43,104 nucleotides of DNA. Source: Candidatus Faecousia faecavium. Lineage in GTDB: Bacteria > Bacillota > Clostridia > Oscillospirales > Oscillospiraceae. Numbering within the stretch: the first letter of the stretch is position 1; each line of letters starts with the position of its first letter. The stretch is taken from NCBI GenBank assembly GCA_018712645.1, contig DVGO01000067.1, positions 1 to 43,104 of the forward strand. The letters run 5' to 3'. Of this stretch, positions 1 to 9,500 are shown piece by piece. Below the pieces are notes generated by a model. That model ran no database searches and was not told where the DNA came from. It saw nothing but the letters and a program-made list of their open reading frames with translations. A program made the position numbers and the translations under genes.

Positions 1-444
1 AAGGATCTGGGCACCGGCAAGGAGCAGCAGATTTCCATCACCGCTTCCACCAACCTGAGCCAGGAGGACATCGACAAGGCTGTCCGCGAGGCTGAGCAGT
101 ACGCTGCCGAAGACAAGGCCCGTAAGGAAGAGGTTGACACCCACAATATGGCCGACCAGACCGTTTACCAGACTGAAAAGACTCTGAACGAGCTGGGCGA
201 CAAGATTTCCGCCGACGAGAAGGCTTCCATCCAGAGTGCCATCGACAAGCTGAAGGAAGTCAACAAGGGCAGCGACATCGCCGCCATCAAGGCAGCCACC
301 GAGGAAGTCCAGAAGGCATTCTACGCTGTCAGCGAGAAGCTGTACCAGCAGGCCGGTCCTCAGGACGGCGGCGCCCAGGGCGGCAGCTACCAGAAGCCCG
401 GCGACGACGGCGTTGTGGACGCAGACTACGAAACCGTTGACTGA
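1..444 (+). CDS. dnaK: Chaperone DnaK (Hsp70), C-terminal part only
   Basis: The reading frame is open from the first base, so only the last 147 residues are present. They begin with [13 protein letters not shown], the end of the substrate-binding beta-domain of DnaK, followed by the helical lid ([20 protein letters not shown]) and a flexible Gly/Gln-rich tail ending in [10 protein letters not shown], which matches the acidic DnaK C-terminus. DnaK is the ATP-driven Hsp70 chaperone that works with DnaJ and GrpE on unfolded proteins in the cytosol. dnaJ follows on the same strand, the usual bacterial order. A GC-rich hairpin lies between the two genes, so dnaJ may get only part of the dnaK transcript. 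Confidence 0.95.
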   Translation, partial: KDLGTGKEQQISITASTNLSQEDIDKAVREAEQYAAEDKARKEEVDTHNMADQTVYQTEKTLNELGDKISADEKASIQSAIDKLKEVNKGSDIAAIKAATEEVQKAFYAVSEKLYQQAGPQDGGAQGGSYQKPGDDGVVDADYETVD

Positions 445-456
445 TTCACCCCAGAA

Positions 457-484
457 AAGGGGCGGCCGTAAGCCGCCCCTTCTT
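457..484 (+). terminator. Hairpin between dnaK and dnaJ
   Basis: AAGGGGCGGC (457-466) and GCCGCCCCTT (472-481) form a perfect 10-bp stem with loop CGTAA. The following tract (CTTCTTGG) is poor in T, so this is probably a partial terminator or an mRNA-stabilising hairpin that lowers dnaJ expression relative to dnaK. Confidence 0.7.
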
Positions 485-528
485 GGTGTATCAGCGCCTT
501 TGCAGGCTTTTGAGGAGAATTGAAGTGT

Positions 529-1677
529 ATGGCAGAAAATAAACGTGATTACTATGAGGTGCTGGGTGTCAAGAAAGATGCCAGCCCTGAGGAAATAAAG
601 AAGGCCTACCGCAAAAGCGCCATGAAGTACCACCCGGACCGGAACCCCGGCAACAAGGAAGCCGAGGAAAAGTTCAAAGAGGTGGGCGAGGCCTACGAGG
701 TTCTTTCCGATGAAACCAAGCGGCAGCGCTACGACCAGTTCGGCTTTGCCGGGGTAGACCCCAACTTCGGCACCGGTGCCGGCGGCCCTGGCTATGGCGG
801 TGGTTTCGGCGGATTCGGGGACTTCGGCGACCTGGGAGATATTTTCGGCGAATTCTTCGGCGGCGGCAGAAGCCGGGGTTCCGCACAGAATGCACCCCGC
901 CGGGGCGAAAATGTCATGGCCCGGCTGGAGCTGACCTTTGAAGAAGCGGCTTTCGGCTGTGAAAAGGAAGTGGCAGCCCAGAGAATCGAAAACTGCGCCG
1001 CCTGTAACGGCACCGGCTCCGCCGACGGGGTGATCGAAACCTGTCAGCAGTGCCGTGGTACCGGTCAGGTCCGCACCGTGCAGAACTTTATGGGTATGCA
1101 GATGCAGTCCAGCACCACCTGTCCCAGCTGTAACGGCCGGGGCAAGGTTATCAAGACCCCCTGCAACACCTGTAAGGGCAAGGGCAAGGTTCGCCGCACC
1201 AAGCGGGTCAAGGTCAAGATTCCCGCCGGTGTGGATGCTGGACAGAGCGTCCGCGTCCGCGGCGAAGGCTGCGTTGGCAGCAATGGCGGCGTCAGCGGTG
1301 ATCTGCTGGTGGAAATCTACATCAAGCGCCATCCCATCTTTACCCGGGAGGACTATGACGTTCTGTGCGAGGTGCCCATCACCTTTACCCAGGCAGCCCT
1401 GGGCGCAGAGATTGAGGTGCCCACCCTGGATGGCCGGGTGAAGTTCGACCTGCCGGAGGGCACCCAGACCGGCAAGGAGTTCGTCCTGCGGGATAAGGGC
1501 ATTCCGGAAGTGGGCAATCCCCGCCGCCGGGGCAGCCACCGCTTCACCGTGGTGGTGGAGACGCCTACCCATCTGACCAAGGAGCAGAAGGATCTGCTGC
1601 GGCAGCTGGACGGCACCATGGACGAAACCCCCAAACGGAAAAAATTCATCGACACCCTGAAAGATTTCTTTGATTGA
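529..1677 (+). CDS. dnaJ: Chaperone DnaJ (Hsp40), full length
   Basis: Co-chaperone that delivers clients to DnaK and stimulates its ATPase. The 382-residue protein has every part of a type I DnaJ: J-domain at residues 1-70 with the HPD motif (35-37, [10 protein letters not shown]), a Gly/Phe-rich linker (about 75-115, [14 protein letters not shown]), four CxxCxGxG zinc repeats ([32 protein letters not shown]; roughly 150-220) and the C-terminal client-binding domains. The ATG at 529 is preferred over the in-frame TTG at 520 because the ribosome site GAGGAGA (512-518) lies 10 bases from the ATG but only 1 base from the TTG. It follows dnaK and ends in a good terminator. Confidence 0.97.
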   Translation: MAENKRDYYEVLGVKKDASPEEIKKAYRKSAMKYHPDRNPGNKEAEEKFKEVGEAYEVLSDETKRQRYDQFGFAGVDPNFGTGAGGPGYGGGFGGFGDFGDLGDIFGEFFGGGRSRGSAQNAPRRGENVMARLELTFEEAAFGCEKEVAAQRIENCAACNGTGSADGVIETCQQCRGTGQVRTVQNFMGMQMQSSTTCPSCNGRGKVIKTPCNTCKGKGKVRRTKRVKVKIPAGVDAGQSVRVRGEGCVGSNGGVSGDLLVEIYIKRHPIFTREDYDVLCEVPITFTQAALGAEIEVPTLDGRVKFDLPEGTQTGKEFVLRDKGIPEVGNPRRRGSHRFTVVVETPTHLTKEQKDLLRQLDGTMDETPKRKKFIDTLKDFFD

Positions 1678-1682
1678 TAGCA

Positions 1683-1724
1683 AAAACCCAGATCGGGCAC
1701 TTGTGTCCGGCCTGGGTTTTCTGT
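1683..1724 (+). terminator. Intrinsic terminator after dnaJ
   Basis: AAAACCCAG (1683-1691) pairs with CTGGGTTTT (1712-1720), with a further partly paired GC-rich inner stem. The stem itself ends in TTTT. A possible -10 box TATAAT (1724-1729) follows directly, with a weak TTGTGT 17 bases upstream, and could start transcription of the deaminase gene. Confidence 0.75.
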
Positions 1725-1755
1725 ATAATGGAGAAAAAACCAGGAGGGAACCACT

Positions 1756-2250
1756 ATGAAACGGACGGAATACATCAGCTGGGATGAATACTTTATGGGA
1801 ATCGCCATGCTGGCAGCCAAGCGCAGCAAAGACCCCAACACCCAGGTGGGCGCATGTATTGTTTCCCAGGACAACATCATCATTTCCACCGGCTACAACG
1901 GCATGCCCAAAGGCTGCTCCGATGACGAATATCCCTGGGAGCGGGAAGGGGAAAATACCAAGTACCCCTATGTGGTTCATGCGGAGCTGAACGCTGTTCT
2001 CAACGCCAACGGCCGGGATCTGCGGGGCAGCAAACTGTATGTGGCGCTGTTCCCCTGCAACGAATGCGCCAAGGCCATTATCCAGAGCGGGGTGAAGGAA
2101 GTGTACTACCTGTCGGATAAGTATGCCGACTCCCTGGCCACCCTGGCGTCCAAACGGATGATGGACTCCGCCGGTGTCAAATACATCCAGCTGCGGACAA
2201 ACCTCAAATCCATCACCCTGGACTTTATCCCCGAGGAAGAGCGAACATAA
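1756..2250 (+). CDS. Deoxycytidylate (dCMP) deaminase family protein
   Basis: Zinc-dependent deaminase, most likely converting dCMP to dUMP for thymidylate synthesis in the cytosol; this family includes ComEB-like proteins. The 164 residues carry the cytidine-deaminase zinc signature HAELNA (75-80: zinc ligand His75, proton shuttle Glu77) and PCNEC (100-104: ligands Cys101 and Cys104). The start YISWDEYFMGIA and NTQVGACIV are also typical of dCMP deaminases. The gene has a strong ribosome site, AGGAGGG (1742-1748), and a possible own promoter in the upstream terminator. Another deaminase of the same fold (for example a riboflavin or tRNA type) is less likely given length and motif context. 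Confidence 0.9.
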   Translation: MKRTEYISWDEYFMGIAMLAAKRSKDPNTQVGACIVSQDNIIISTGYNGMPKGCSDDEYPWEREGENTKYPYVVHAELNAVLNANGRDLRGSKLYVALFPCNECAKAIIQSGVKEVYYLSDKYADSLATLASKRMMDSAGVKYIQLRTNLKSITLDFIPEEERT

Positions 2251-2266
2251 GAAAATATGCGACAGT

Positions 2267-2303
2267 CAATCGCCGCCGGTTTGGGCGGCGATTGTTTGTC
2301 TTT
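2267..2303 (+). terminator. Intrinsic terminator after dCMP deaminase
   Basis: CAATCGCCGCC (2267-2277) and GGCGGCGATTG (2284-2294) make an 11-bp perfect stem with a 6-base loop, followed by TTTGTCTTT. Confidence 0.88.
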
Positions 2304-2326
2304 ACAAAACGTTCATAGGTGGACCA

Positions 2327-2355
2327 TTGATAAACCGGGGGCGCGGTGGTAGACT
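2327..2355 (+). promoter_or_regulatory. Predicted sigma-A promoter of the RND pump gene
   Basis: TTGATA (2327-2332), a 17-base spacer and TAGACT (2350-2355), ending 32 bases before the ATG at 2388. The ribosome site is AGGAG at 2377-2381. Confidence 0.6.
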
Positions 2356-2387
2356 GTATGTTGACTTTTTATGGCTAGGAGCATAGT

Positions 2388-5300
2388 ATGTGGAAATTTT
2401 CGGTTAAAAAGCCGCTGACGGTGTTTGTTGCGGTGATTGCGGTGCTGGTATTGGGTGTGGTGGCCTTTACCCGGATGACCCCGGATCTGCTGCCCAATAT
2501 GGACTTTCCCTATGTGATTATTGTCACCACCTACCCTGGCGCCAGCCCGGAAAAGGTGGAAACGGAGATCAGCAAACCCATGGAGCAGGCCATGTCCACC
2601 CTGGAGCACATCCAGCAGGTCAGCTCCACCTCCAGTGAAAATGCCAGTATGGTCATGCTGGAATTTCAGGAGAAGGTGAACATGGACACCATCGGCGTGG
2701 ACATTCAGCAGAAGATCACCAGCCTGTCCGCTGGTTGGGAAGATACGGTGGGCGCCCCCATTGTGCTGAAAATTAACCCCTCCATGCTGCCGGTAGAAGT
2801 GGCGGCAGTGTCTATGGAAGGAAAAGATACCATCGCACTGACGGAATTTCTGGACGAGACCCTGATGAACCGCCTGGAGGGCATTCCCGGCGTGGCGAGA
2901 GTGACTGCCACCGGCAAAATCCAGAAGCAGCTGCATGTGGTGCTGGAGCAGGAGAAAATTGACGCTCTGAATGAGAAAATCATTGCCGCCGTCAACGGGG
3001 AACTGGACGACGCCCAGCAGGAGCTGGAGGAGCAGAAGCAGGATCTGCAAAACGCCAAGGGCCAGATGAGCAGCGCACAGTCCAAGCTGGACGAGGGAAA
3101 AGACGCACTGATTGACCAGACCGCCGCTGGACAGGCGGAGTTGGATCAGAAGCAGGCAGAGCTGCTGACCATGAAAACCGCACTGCAAGCCCAGATTCTG
3201 GCGCTGCAGACGGTGGCAGATCAGCTGGAATCCGGTATACAGGGACTGAAAGACCTGCTGCAGCTGCGCCAGTCCGTGGCGGAACTGGAAGTGCAGATTC
3301 AGGGGATCAAAGCCCTGCAGGCGCAGCTGGAGGGACAGCCTACCTATGCCGAATTGCAGACGGCGGCCCAGGAGGCCAATACCAAGTATACCGTGGGCCA
3401 GACTGCCGTCACCACTGCCCAGGCTTCTTTGGAGGCTGCAGAGGCAGCTTTGGCGGCCGATCCGGAAAATGAAGGTTTGAAACAGAAGGTGGATGAAGCA
3501 AAAGCGAATCTGGCTGCGGCAACAGAAGAACTGGGCAAACTGGAAGAGGCAAAAAATGCAGCAGACGCAGCCCTTTCCGAACGGGATTCCATGTATACGA
3601 TGATCGGCCTGGAGCCGGGTACCGACCTTACTGTGGCACTGGTAACCGCTGAGGGCAGCTATCAGGCGGCAAAGGCTTCCCTGACTGCTGCCGAAGCCCA
3701 GCTGGGTTTGTCGGATGCTACCGATGAGGAAATTCTTGCCCTGATTGCTGAATTGGAAGCCCAGCTGGCCACCACAAATGCCTCCCTTGCGGAACTGAAG
3801 AAGAACCTTGAGGGAGTGGAGAGCGGCGAGGTGCAGCTGCAGGAAGCTGCCAAGGCCCTGGAAAGAGCCAAAACCGAAGGCATGCTGGAAATCAGCACCG
3901 CTGCCGGCAAACTGGCTGCCAGTTCCGCTTCTCTGGACATGGCGCTGCAGCAGATTGAAAGCGGCATGGACACCATCGAGGACAGCCGGGAGGATGCCCT
4001 GCGTCAGTCCGACCTGAACAAAATCATCACCATGGACATGGTGACCCAAATTCTCACCGCCCAGAACTTTGCCATGCCTGCCGGCTATGTGGAGCAGGAA
4101 GGGGTCAACTACATGGTCTCCGTCGGTGACGAGATTACCGATCTGGAAACCCTGCAGAACTTGCTGCTGTTTGATTTGGACATGGAGGGAGTTGACCCCA
4201 TCTACCTCAAGGACGTGGCCACGGTGATGGTCACGGACAACCGAAACGAAACCTATGCCAAGCTCAACGGCCAGGACAGCGTGATGCTCTCTTTCGAGAA
4301 GCAGAGCACCTACGCTACAGCCGAAACCACCAACAACATCCAGGCCCGGTTCCGGGAGTTGGAGCAGCAGTACCCCGGGCTGCAATTTGTGGCCCTGATG
4401 AATCAGGGTGACTATATCTATCTGATTGTCAATACCATTCTCAGCAGTTTGCTGCTGGGCGCGGTGTTTGCCATTTTGGTGCTGTACCTGTTCCTGCGGG
4501 ATCTGCGGCCTACCTTCATTACCCTGTGCGCCATTCCTATCAGCGTGATTTTCGCCATTGTGCTGATGTACTTCTCCGGGGTGACCATCAACATGATTTC
4601 CCTGTCGGGTCTTGCCGTGGCGGTGGGCATGCTGGTGGACAACTCCGTGGTGGTCATTGAGAATATCTACCGGCTCCGGGCCAAGGGCGCCACCGTGATT
4701 CAGGCCGCCGTGTCCGGCGCAGGTCAGGTGGCGGGGGCGGTTACCGCTTCCACCCTGACAACGGTCTGCGTATTCTTGCCCATTGTATTTGTTGAGGGCA
4801 TCACCCGGCAGCTGTTTACCGACCTGGCCCTGACCATGACCTATTCTCTGATGGCCAGCCTGATTGTGTCACTGACTTTGGTGCCTGCCATGGCGTCCGG
4901 CATGCTTCGCAAAGAGCACACCACCAAAGCCGGTTTCCTGGAAACCAAGCTGCTGCCTGCTTATGAAAAAAGCGTCCGCTGGGCACTGGGCATAAGGCCA
5001 TTGTGCTGATTTCCTGTGCGGTGCTGCTGGTGGTTACCGCAGTCGCCAGCCTGGTTCAGGGCTTCATCTTCATGCCCACCATGGATATGCCCAATATCAG
5101 CGTCAGCATCACCATGCCGGAGGAGAGCACCATGGAAGAGGCTGTGGAGCTTTCCGACGAAGTGCTGCAGCGGATCTCCCAGGTAGAGGGCATTGCTACC
5201 GCCGGCGCCATGATGAACAGCGGCACCGGTCTGCTGGGGGGCGGAGCCCAGTCCAGCCACAATGTGACGGTGTATATTTCCCTGGAGGATGAAAGCGCTT

Positions 5301-6520
5301 CCGGCGCTGCCGTGGGCAAACAGATTGAACAGCTGTGCGCCGACATGCCATGCACCGTCAGCGCCAGCTCTGCCATGATGGATATGTCCATGCTCACCGG
5401 CAGCGGCATTTCCCTGAACCTGTTCGCCGAGGACATGGACACCCTGCAAAGCGCCGCCCGGAAAGCGGGAGAAGTCCTGGAAGGCATCGAAGGCGTGGCG
5501 GAAGTTTCCAACGGTCTGGAAGAAGCGGCCCCTGCCCTGCATGTGGCGGTGGACCGGAACAAGGCCATGGAGCACGGCCTGACCGTGGCCCAGGTCTATA
5601 TGGAGCTGGCGGCGGGACTGACTGCTGACGGCAACGTGGCCTCTCTGGAACTGGATGGCATCTCCACCCAGGTGGTGATCCAAAAGCCCGAAGGGGCGGT
5701 GCTGGATGCCCAGGAGCTGCGGGATTACGTCTTTGAAGTCACCGACAAGGAAGGCAATGTGACCGAGGTACCCCTGAAGGACTTTGCCCAGATGGAGGAA
5801 ACCACCAGCCTGACCACCATCGACCGGCTGAACCAGCGGCGGTATCTGACGGTCAGTGCTTCTTTGGAAGAAGGCTACAACGTGACACTGCTGACAGACC
5901 AGGCCCAGAAGGCTATTGCCGCAGCGGATCTGGGAGACGGGGTCAGCTACAGCTTCACCGGTGAAAATGAGAGCATCATGGAGGCCATGAGCCAGCTGAT
6001 GCTGATGCTGGTGCTGGGTGTGCTGCTGGTGTACCTGGTGATGGTTGCCCAGTTCCAGAGCCTGAAATCCCCCTTCATTGTTATGTTCACCATTCCCCTG
6101 GCCTTCACCGGCGGCTTCCTGGCCCTGCTGGTGTGCGGTATGGAGTTCAGTGTCATTTCGCTCATCGGCTTTGTGATGCTTACCGGCATTATCGTCAACA
6201 ATGGTATTGTGTTAGTGGATTATGTCAACCAGCTGCGACTGGATGGCATGGAGCGCCGCCAGGCGCTGGTGGAGGCCGGCGTTACCAGAATGCGCCCCAT
6301 TCTGATGACCACCATCACCACCATTCTGGGCCTGATCGACATGGCGGTGCGCAAGAGTGCCGGTACTTCCCTGATGCAGCCCATTGCGGTGGTGTGTATC
6401 GGCGGTCTGGCCTACGCCACGCTGATGACGCTGTATGTGGTTCCCTGCATCTACGACGCCTTGAATAAAAAAGAACTGAGAAAAGTCAACGACGAAGAAC
6501 TGAAACTGCTGGATCTGTAA
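2388..6520 (+). pseudogene. RND-family efflux pump with long coiled-coil insertion, frameshifted
   Basis: Resistance-nodulation-division exporter of the AcrB-like (HAE1) type, a proton-driven inner-membrane pump, about 1377 residues if intact. The first part (2388-5009) begins with one membrane helix and WKFSVKKPLTVFV, then MTPDLLPNMDFPYVIIVT, and contains helices 2-6 with the TM4 motif GMLVDNSVVVIENI. The second part (open from about 4991, 5003-6520 if a GTG start is used) holds the second periplasmic half and the last helices (GIIVNNGIVLVDYV). The frames join if one C is restored near 4989-4993, giving LGHKAIVLIS; the present text instead reads LGIRPLC-stop. Residues about 195-540 are a Glu/Gln/Ala-rich coiled coil placed where AcrB has its TolC-docking domain. 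No membrane-fusion partner is adjacent. The lesion may be a true mutation or a sequencing error. Confidence 0.85.
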
Positions 6521-6524
6521 GAGT

Positions 6525-6575
6525 ACGCCCCCGGAATGAAGAAGGAAATCCTTCCATTCCGGGGGCGTTGTGTTA
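6525..6575. terminator. Bidirectional terminator between RND pump and activase gene
   Basis: ACGCCCCCGGAATG (6525-6538) and CATTCCGGGGGCGT (6555-6568) form a perfect 14-bp stem between two convergent genes. The plus-strand flank (TGTGTTATTCTT) is moderately T-rich. Confidence 0.8.
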
Positions 6576-6585
6576 TTCTTGGGGT

Positions 6586-9500
6586 TTACTTTCCGGCGGA
6601 TACCGGGGATTGCTGGGTGTTTTTCAGATTTTCCACCGCAACGGACAGCATCAGCTTGATCCGGTTGAGCTGGTTGACCTCACTGGCACCGGGGTCATAG
6701 TCCACAGCGGCAATGTTTGCCTGGGGATAGGCCTTTTTCAGTGCCTTGATGACACCCTTGCCTACCACATGGTTGGGCAGGCACGCAAAGGGCTGGATGC
6801 AGACAATGTTGGGCACGCCGCTGCGAATCAGCTCCACCATTTCGCCGGTGAGGAACCAACCTTCGCCATACTGGTTGCCGATGGAGAGGAAGGGTTTGGT
6901 CATTTCCGCCAGCTGCTCAATGGGCATGGGCGGCTCGAACCGCTTGGAGTGCTCCAGAGCGTCCAGAGCGGCCTTGCGGATTTTCCGGACGGCGGCAATG
7001 CCAGCCTTGGAGATCAGCACGCCGGATTTTGCGGTGCCCAGAAAGGTTGCCTTGTAGCGGGTGTTGTACAGGCCGTAGTTAAAGAAGTCCAGCAGATCCG
7101 GCACCACTGCCTCGGCACCCTCCCGCTCCAGCAGCTCCACCAGATGATTGTTGGCCAGGGGCATGTACTTGACCAGAATTTCTCCCACAATGCCTACCCG
7201 GGGCTTGCGCAGGGTTTCGTCAATGGGGAAGGCGTCGAAGGATTCCACAATCTCCCGGCACATCTTGCGGTAACGGGGAATGCTGCTGCCGGAGGTCAAA
7301 AGATCGATACACCGCTGCTGCCACTGACGGCACAGGGCATTGGCGCTGCCCGGCTCTATTTCATAGGGGCGGACACGGTACAGACACCGCATGAGCAGAT
7401 CACCGAATACCAGTCCCTGAATGGCATCCGCCAGCAGCGAGAAGCTCAGGCGGAAACCTGCATTCTTTTCCATGCCGTTGAAGTTCATGGAAATCACCGG
7501 AATCTGGGGAAGTCCCGCTTTTTCCAAGGCCCTGCGGATGAAGGCCACATAGTTGCTGGCCCGGCAGCAGCCGCCGGTCTGGTACATGATGATGGCAAGT
7601 TTCTGTGTGTCGTATTTTCCCGACAGCACCGCCTGCATGATCTGGCCCACCACGGTGATGGAGGGGAAGCAGGCGTCGTTGTTGACAAATTTCAGTCCGG
7701 TGTCAATGGCCTGGCGGTTGTCGTTATCCAGCAGCACCAGATGGTAGCCGTGCTTGCGGAAGATCGGCTCCAGCATGGTGAAGTGGATGGGACTCATCTG
7801 GGGAGCCAGAATGGTGTAGCCCTCCCGGCGCATTTGCTCCGTAAATTCCCGGCGGGGATAGGGCGGCAGACTGGGCTGGGCCTGAATCTGTTTCTCCCGG
7901 CGCATATCCATGGCTGCCAGCAGGGAACGGATGCGGATGCGCACTGCACCCAGGTTGTTCACTTCGTCAATTTTCAGCAGGGTGTAAAGTTTGTTGCTCT
8001 TTTCCAGAATTTCACTGACCTGGTCGGCGGTGACTGCGTCCAGACCGCAGCCGAAGGAGGTCAGCTGTACCAGTTCCAGATCATCCCGGTGGCTGACAAA
8101 TTCTGCAGCAGTGTATAGCCGGGAGTGGTACACCCACTGATCCACCACCCGCAGGGGCCGCTGGGGGGTAAAGTCCACCGGCAGGCTGTCCTCGGTAAAG
8201 ACGTACAGACCGTAGGAGGCAATCAGCTCCGGGATACCGTGGTTGATTTCCGGGTCCATGTGGTAGGGCCGTCCAGCCAGAATAATACCCCGGCTGCCGG
8301 TGCGCTCCATCTGCTCCAGGAGCCGTTTTCCCTCCTGACGGATGGTTTCTTTGGCCTGGTGCTGGGCAAGCCAGGCGGCATGGACGGCGGCACGGACTTC
8401 CTTCTCCGGAATCTGCCACTCCTCGGCGGCGGTTTTCACCAGCCGGTCGGCGGCGATTTCTTCACTGGTGAAGGCGATGAAGGGGCGGATGTAATGGACG
8501 TCTCCTTCGGTGATGGCTTCTACGTTGTTTTTCAGGTTTTCGGCGTAGGAAACCACAATGGGGCAGTTGAAGTGGTTCTGGGCTTTCTGGGTCTCCTGGT
8601 GCTCATAGAAGACACAGGGATGGAAAATGGTCTTGATGCCCTGGTCAATGAGCCACTGCACCTGACCGTGGGCAAGCTTTGCCGGATAACAGGCAGATTC
8701 GGAAGGGATGGATTCCATGCCCAGCTGGTAGATCTTCCGGCTGGCAAAGGGAGACAGCACCACCCGGAAGCCCAATTCCTTAAAGAAAGTCGCCCAGAAG
8801 GGGTAATTTTCGTACATGTTCAGCACTCTGGGAATGCCGATGGTGCCCCGGGGAGCGTCCTTTTCTTCCAGAGGCGGGTAGTCAAACATCACCTTCTGCT
8901 TGAACTGCACCAGGTTGGGGGCCTTGGCAGCGTGGCTTCCGCCGCCGGCGCCTTTTTCACAGCGGTTGCCGCTGATGTGCTTCTTACCGCCGGAGAATTT
9001 GTTGATGGTGAGCATGCAGTTGTTGCTGCAGCCACCGCAGCGGACGCTGGTGGTGGAATAGGTCAGCTTCTGAATTTCTTCCAGAGACAGCATGGTGCTT
9101 TCCTGGCCGGTGTAGTGATTTTTTGCCGTCAGCGCCGCACCGAAGGCACCCATCAGACCGGAAATATCCGGGCAGGTGACCTCCACTCCGGTGATATTCT
9201 CAAAGGCCCGCAGCACTGCCTGATTGTGGAAGGTGCCGCCCTGCACCACGATGTGCTGTCCCAAATCCTGGGCGGAGGCCAGCTTGATGACCTTGTACAG
9301 GGCGTTTTTGATGACGGAGTAGGCAAGGCCTGCGGAGATGTCCGGCACCGTGGCCCCTTCTTTCTGGGCCTGCTTGACGTTGGAGTTCATAAACACCGTA
9401 CACCGGGTGCCCAAATCCACCGGGGCCTTGGCTTCCAGTGCCGCCTGGGCGAAGGTTTCTGCAGTGTAGCCCAGAGAGGTGGCGAAATTTTCAATGAAGG

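Noticed and set aside
4986-5010. Programmed -1 ribosomal frameshift in the RND gene
   Set aside because: No slippery heptamer and no evident downstream stimulator at the junction.
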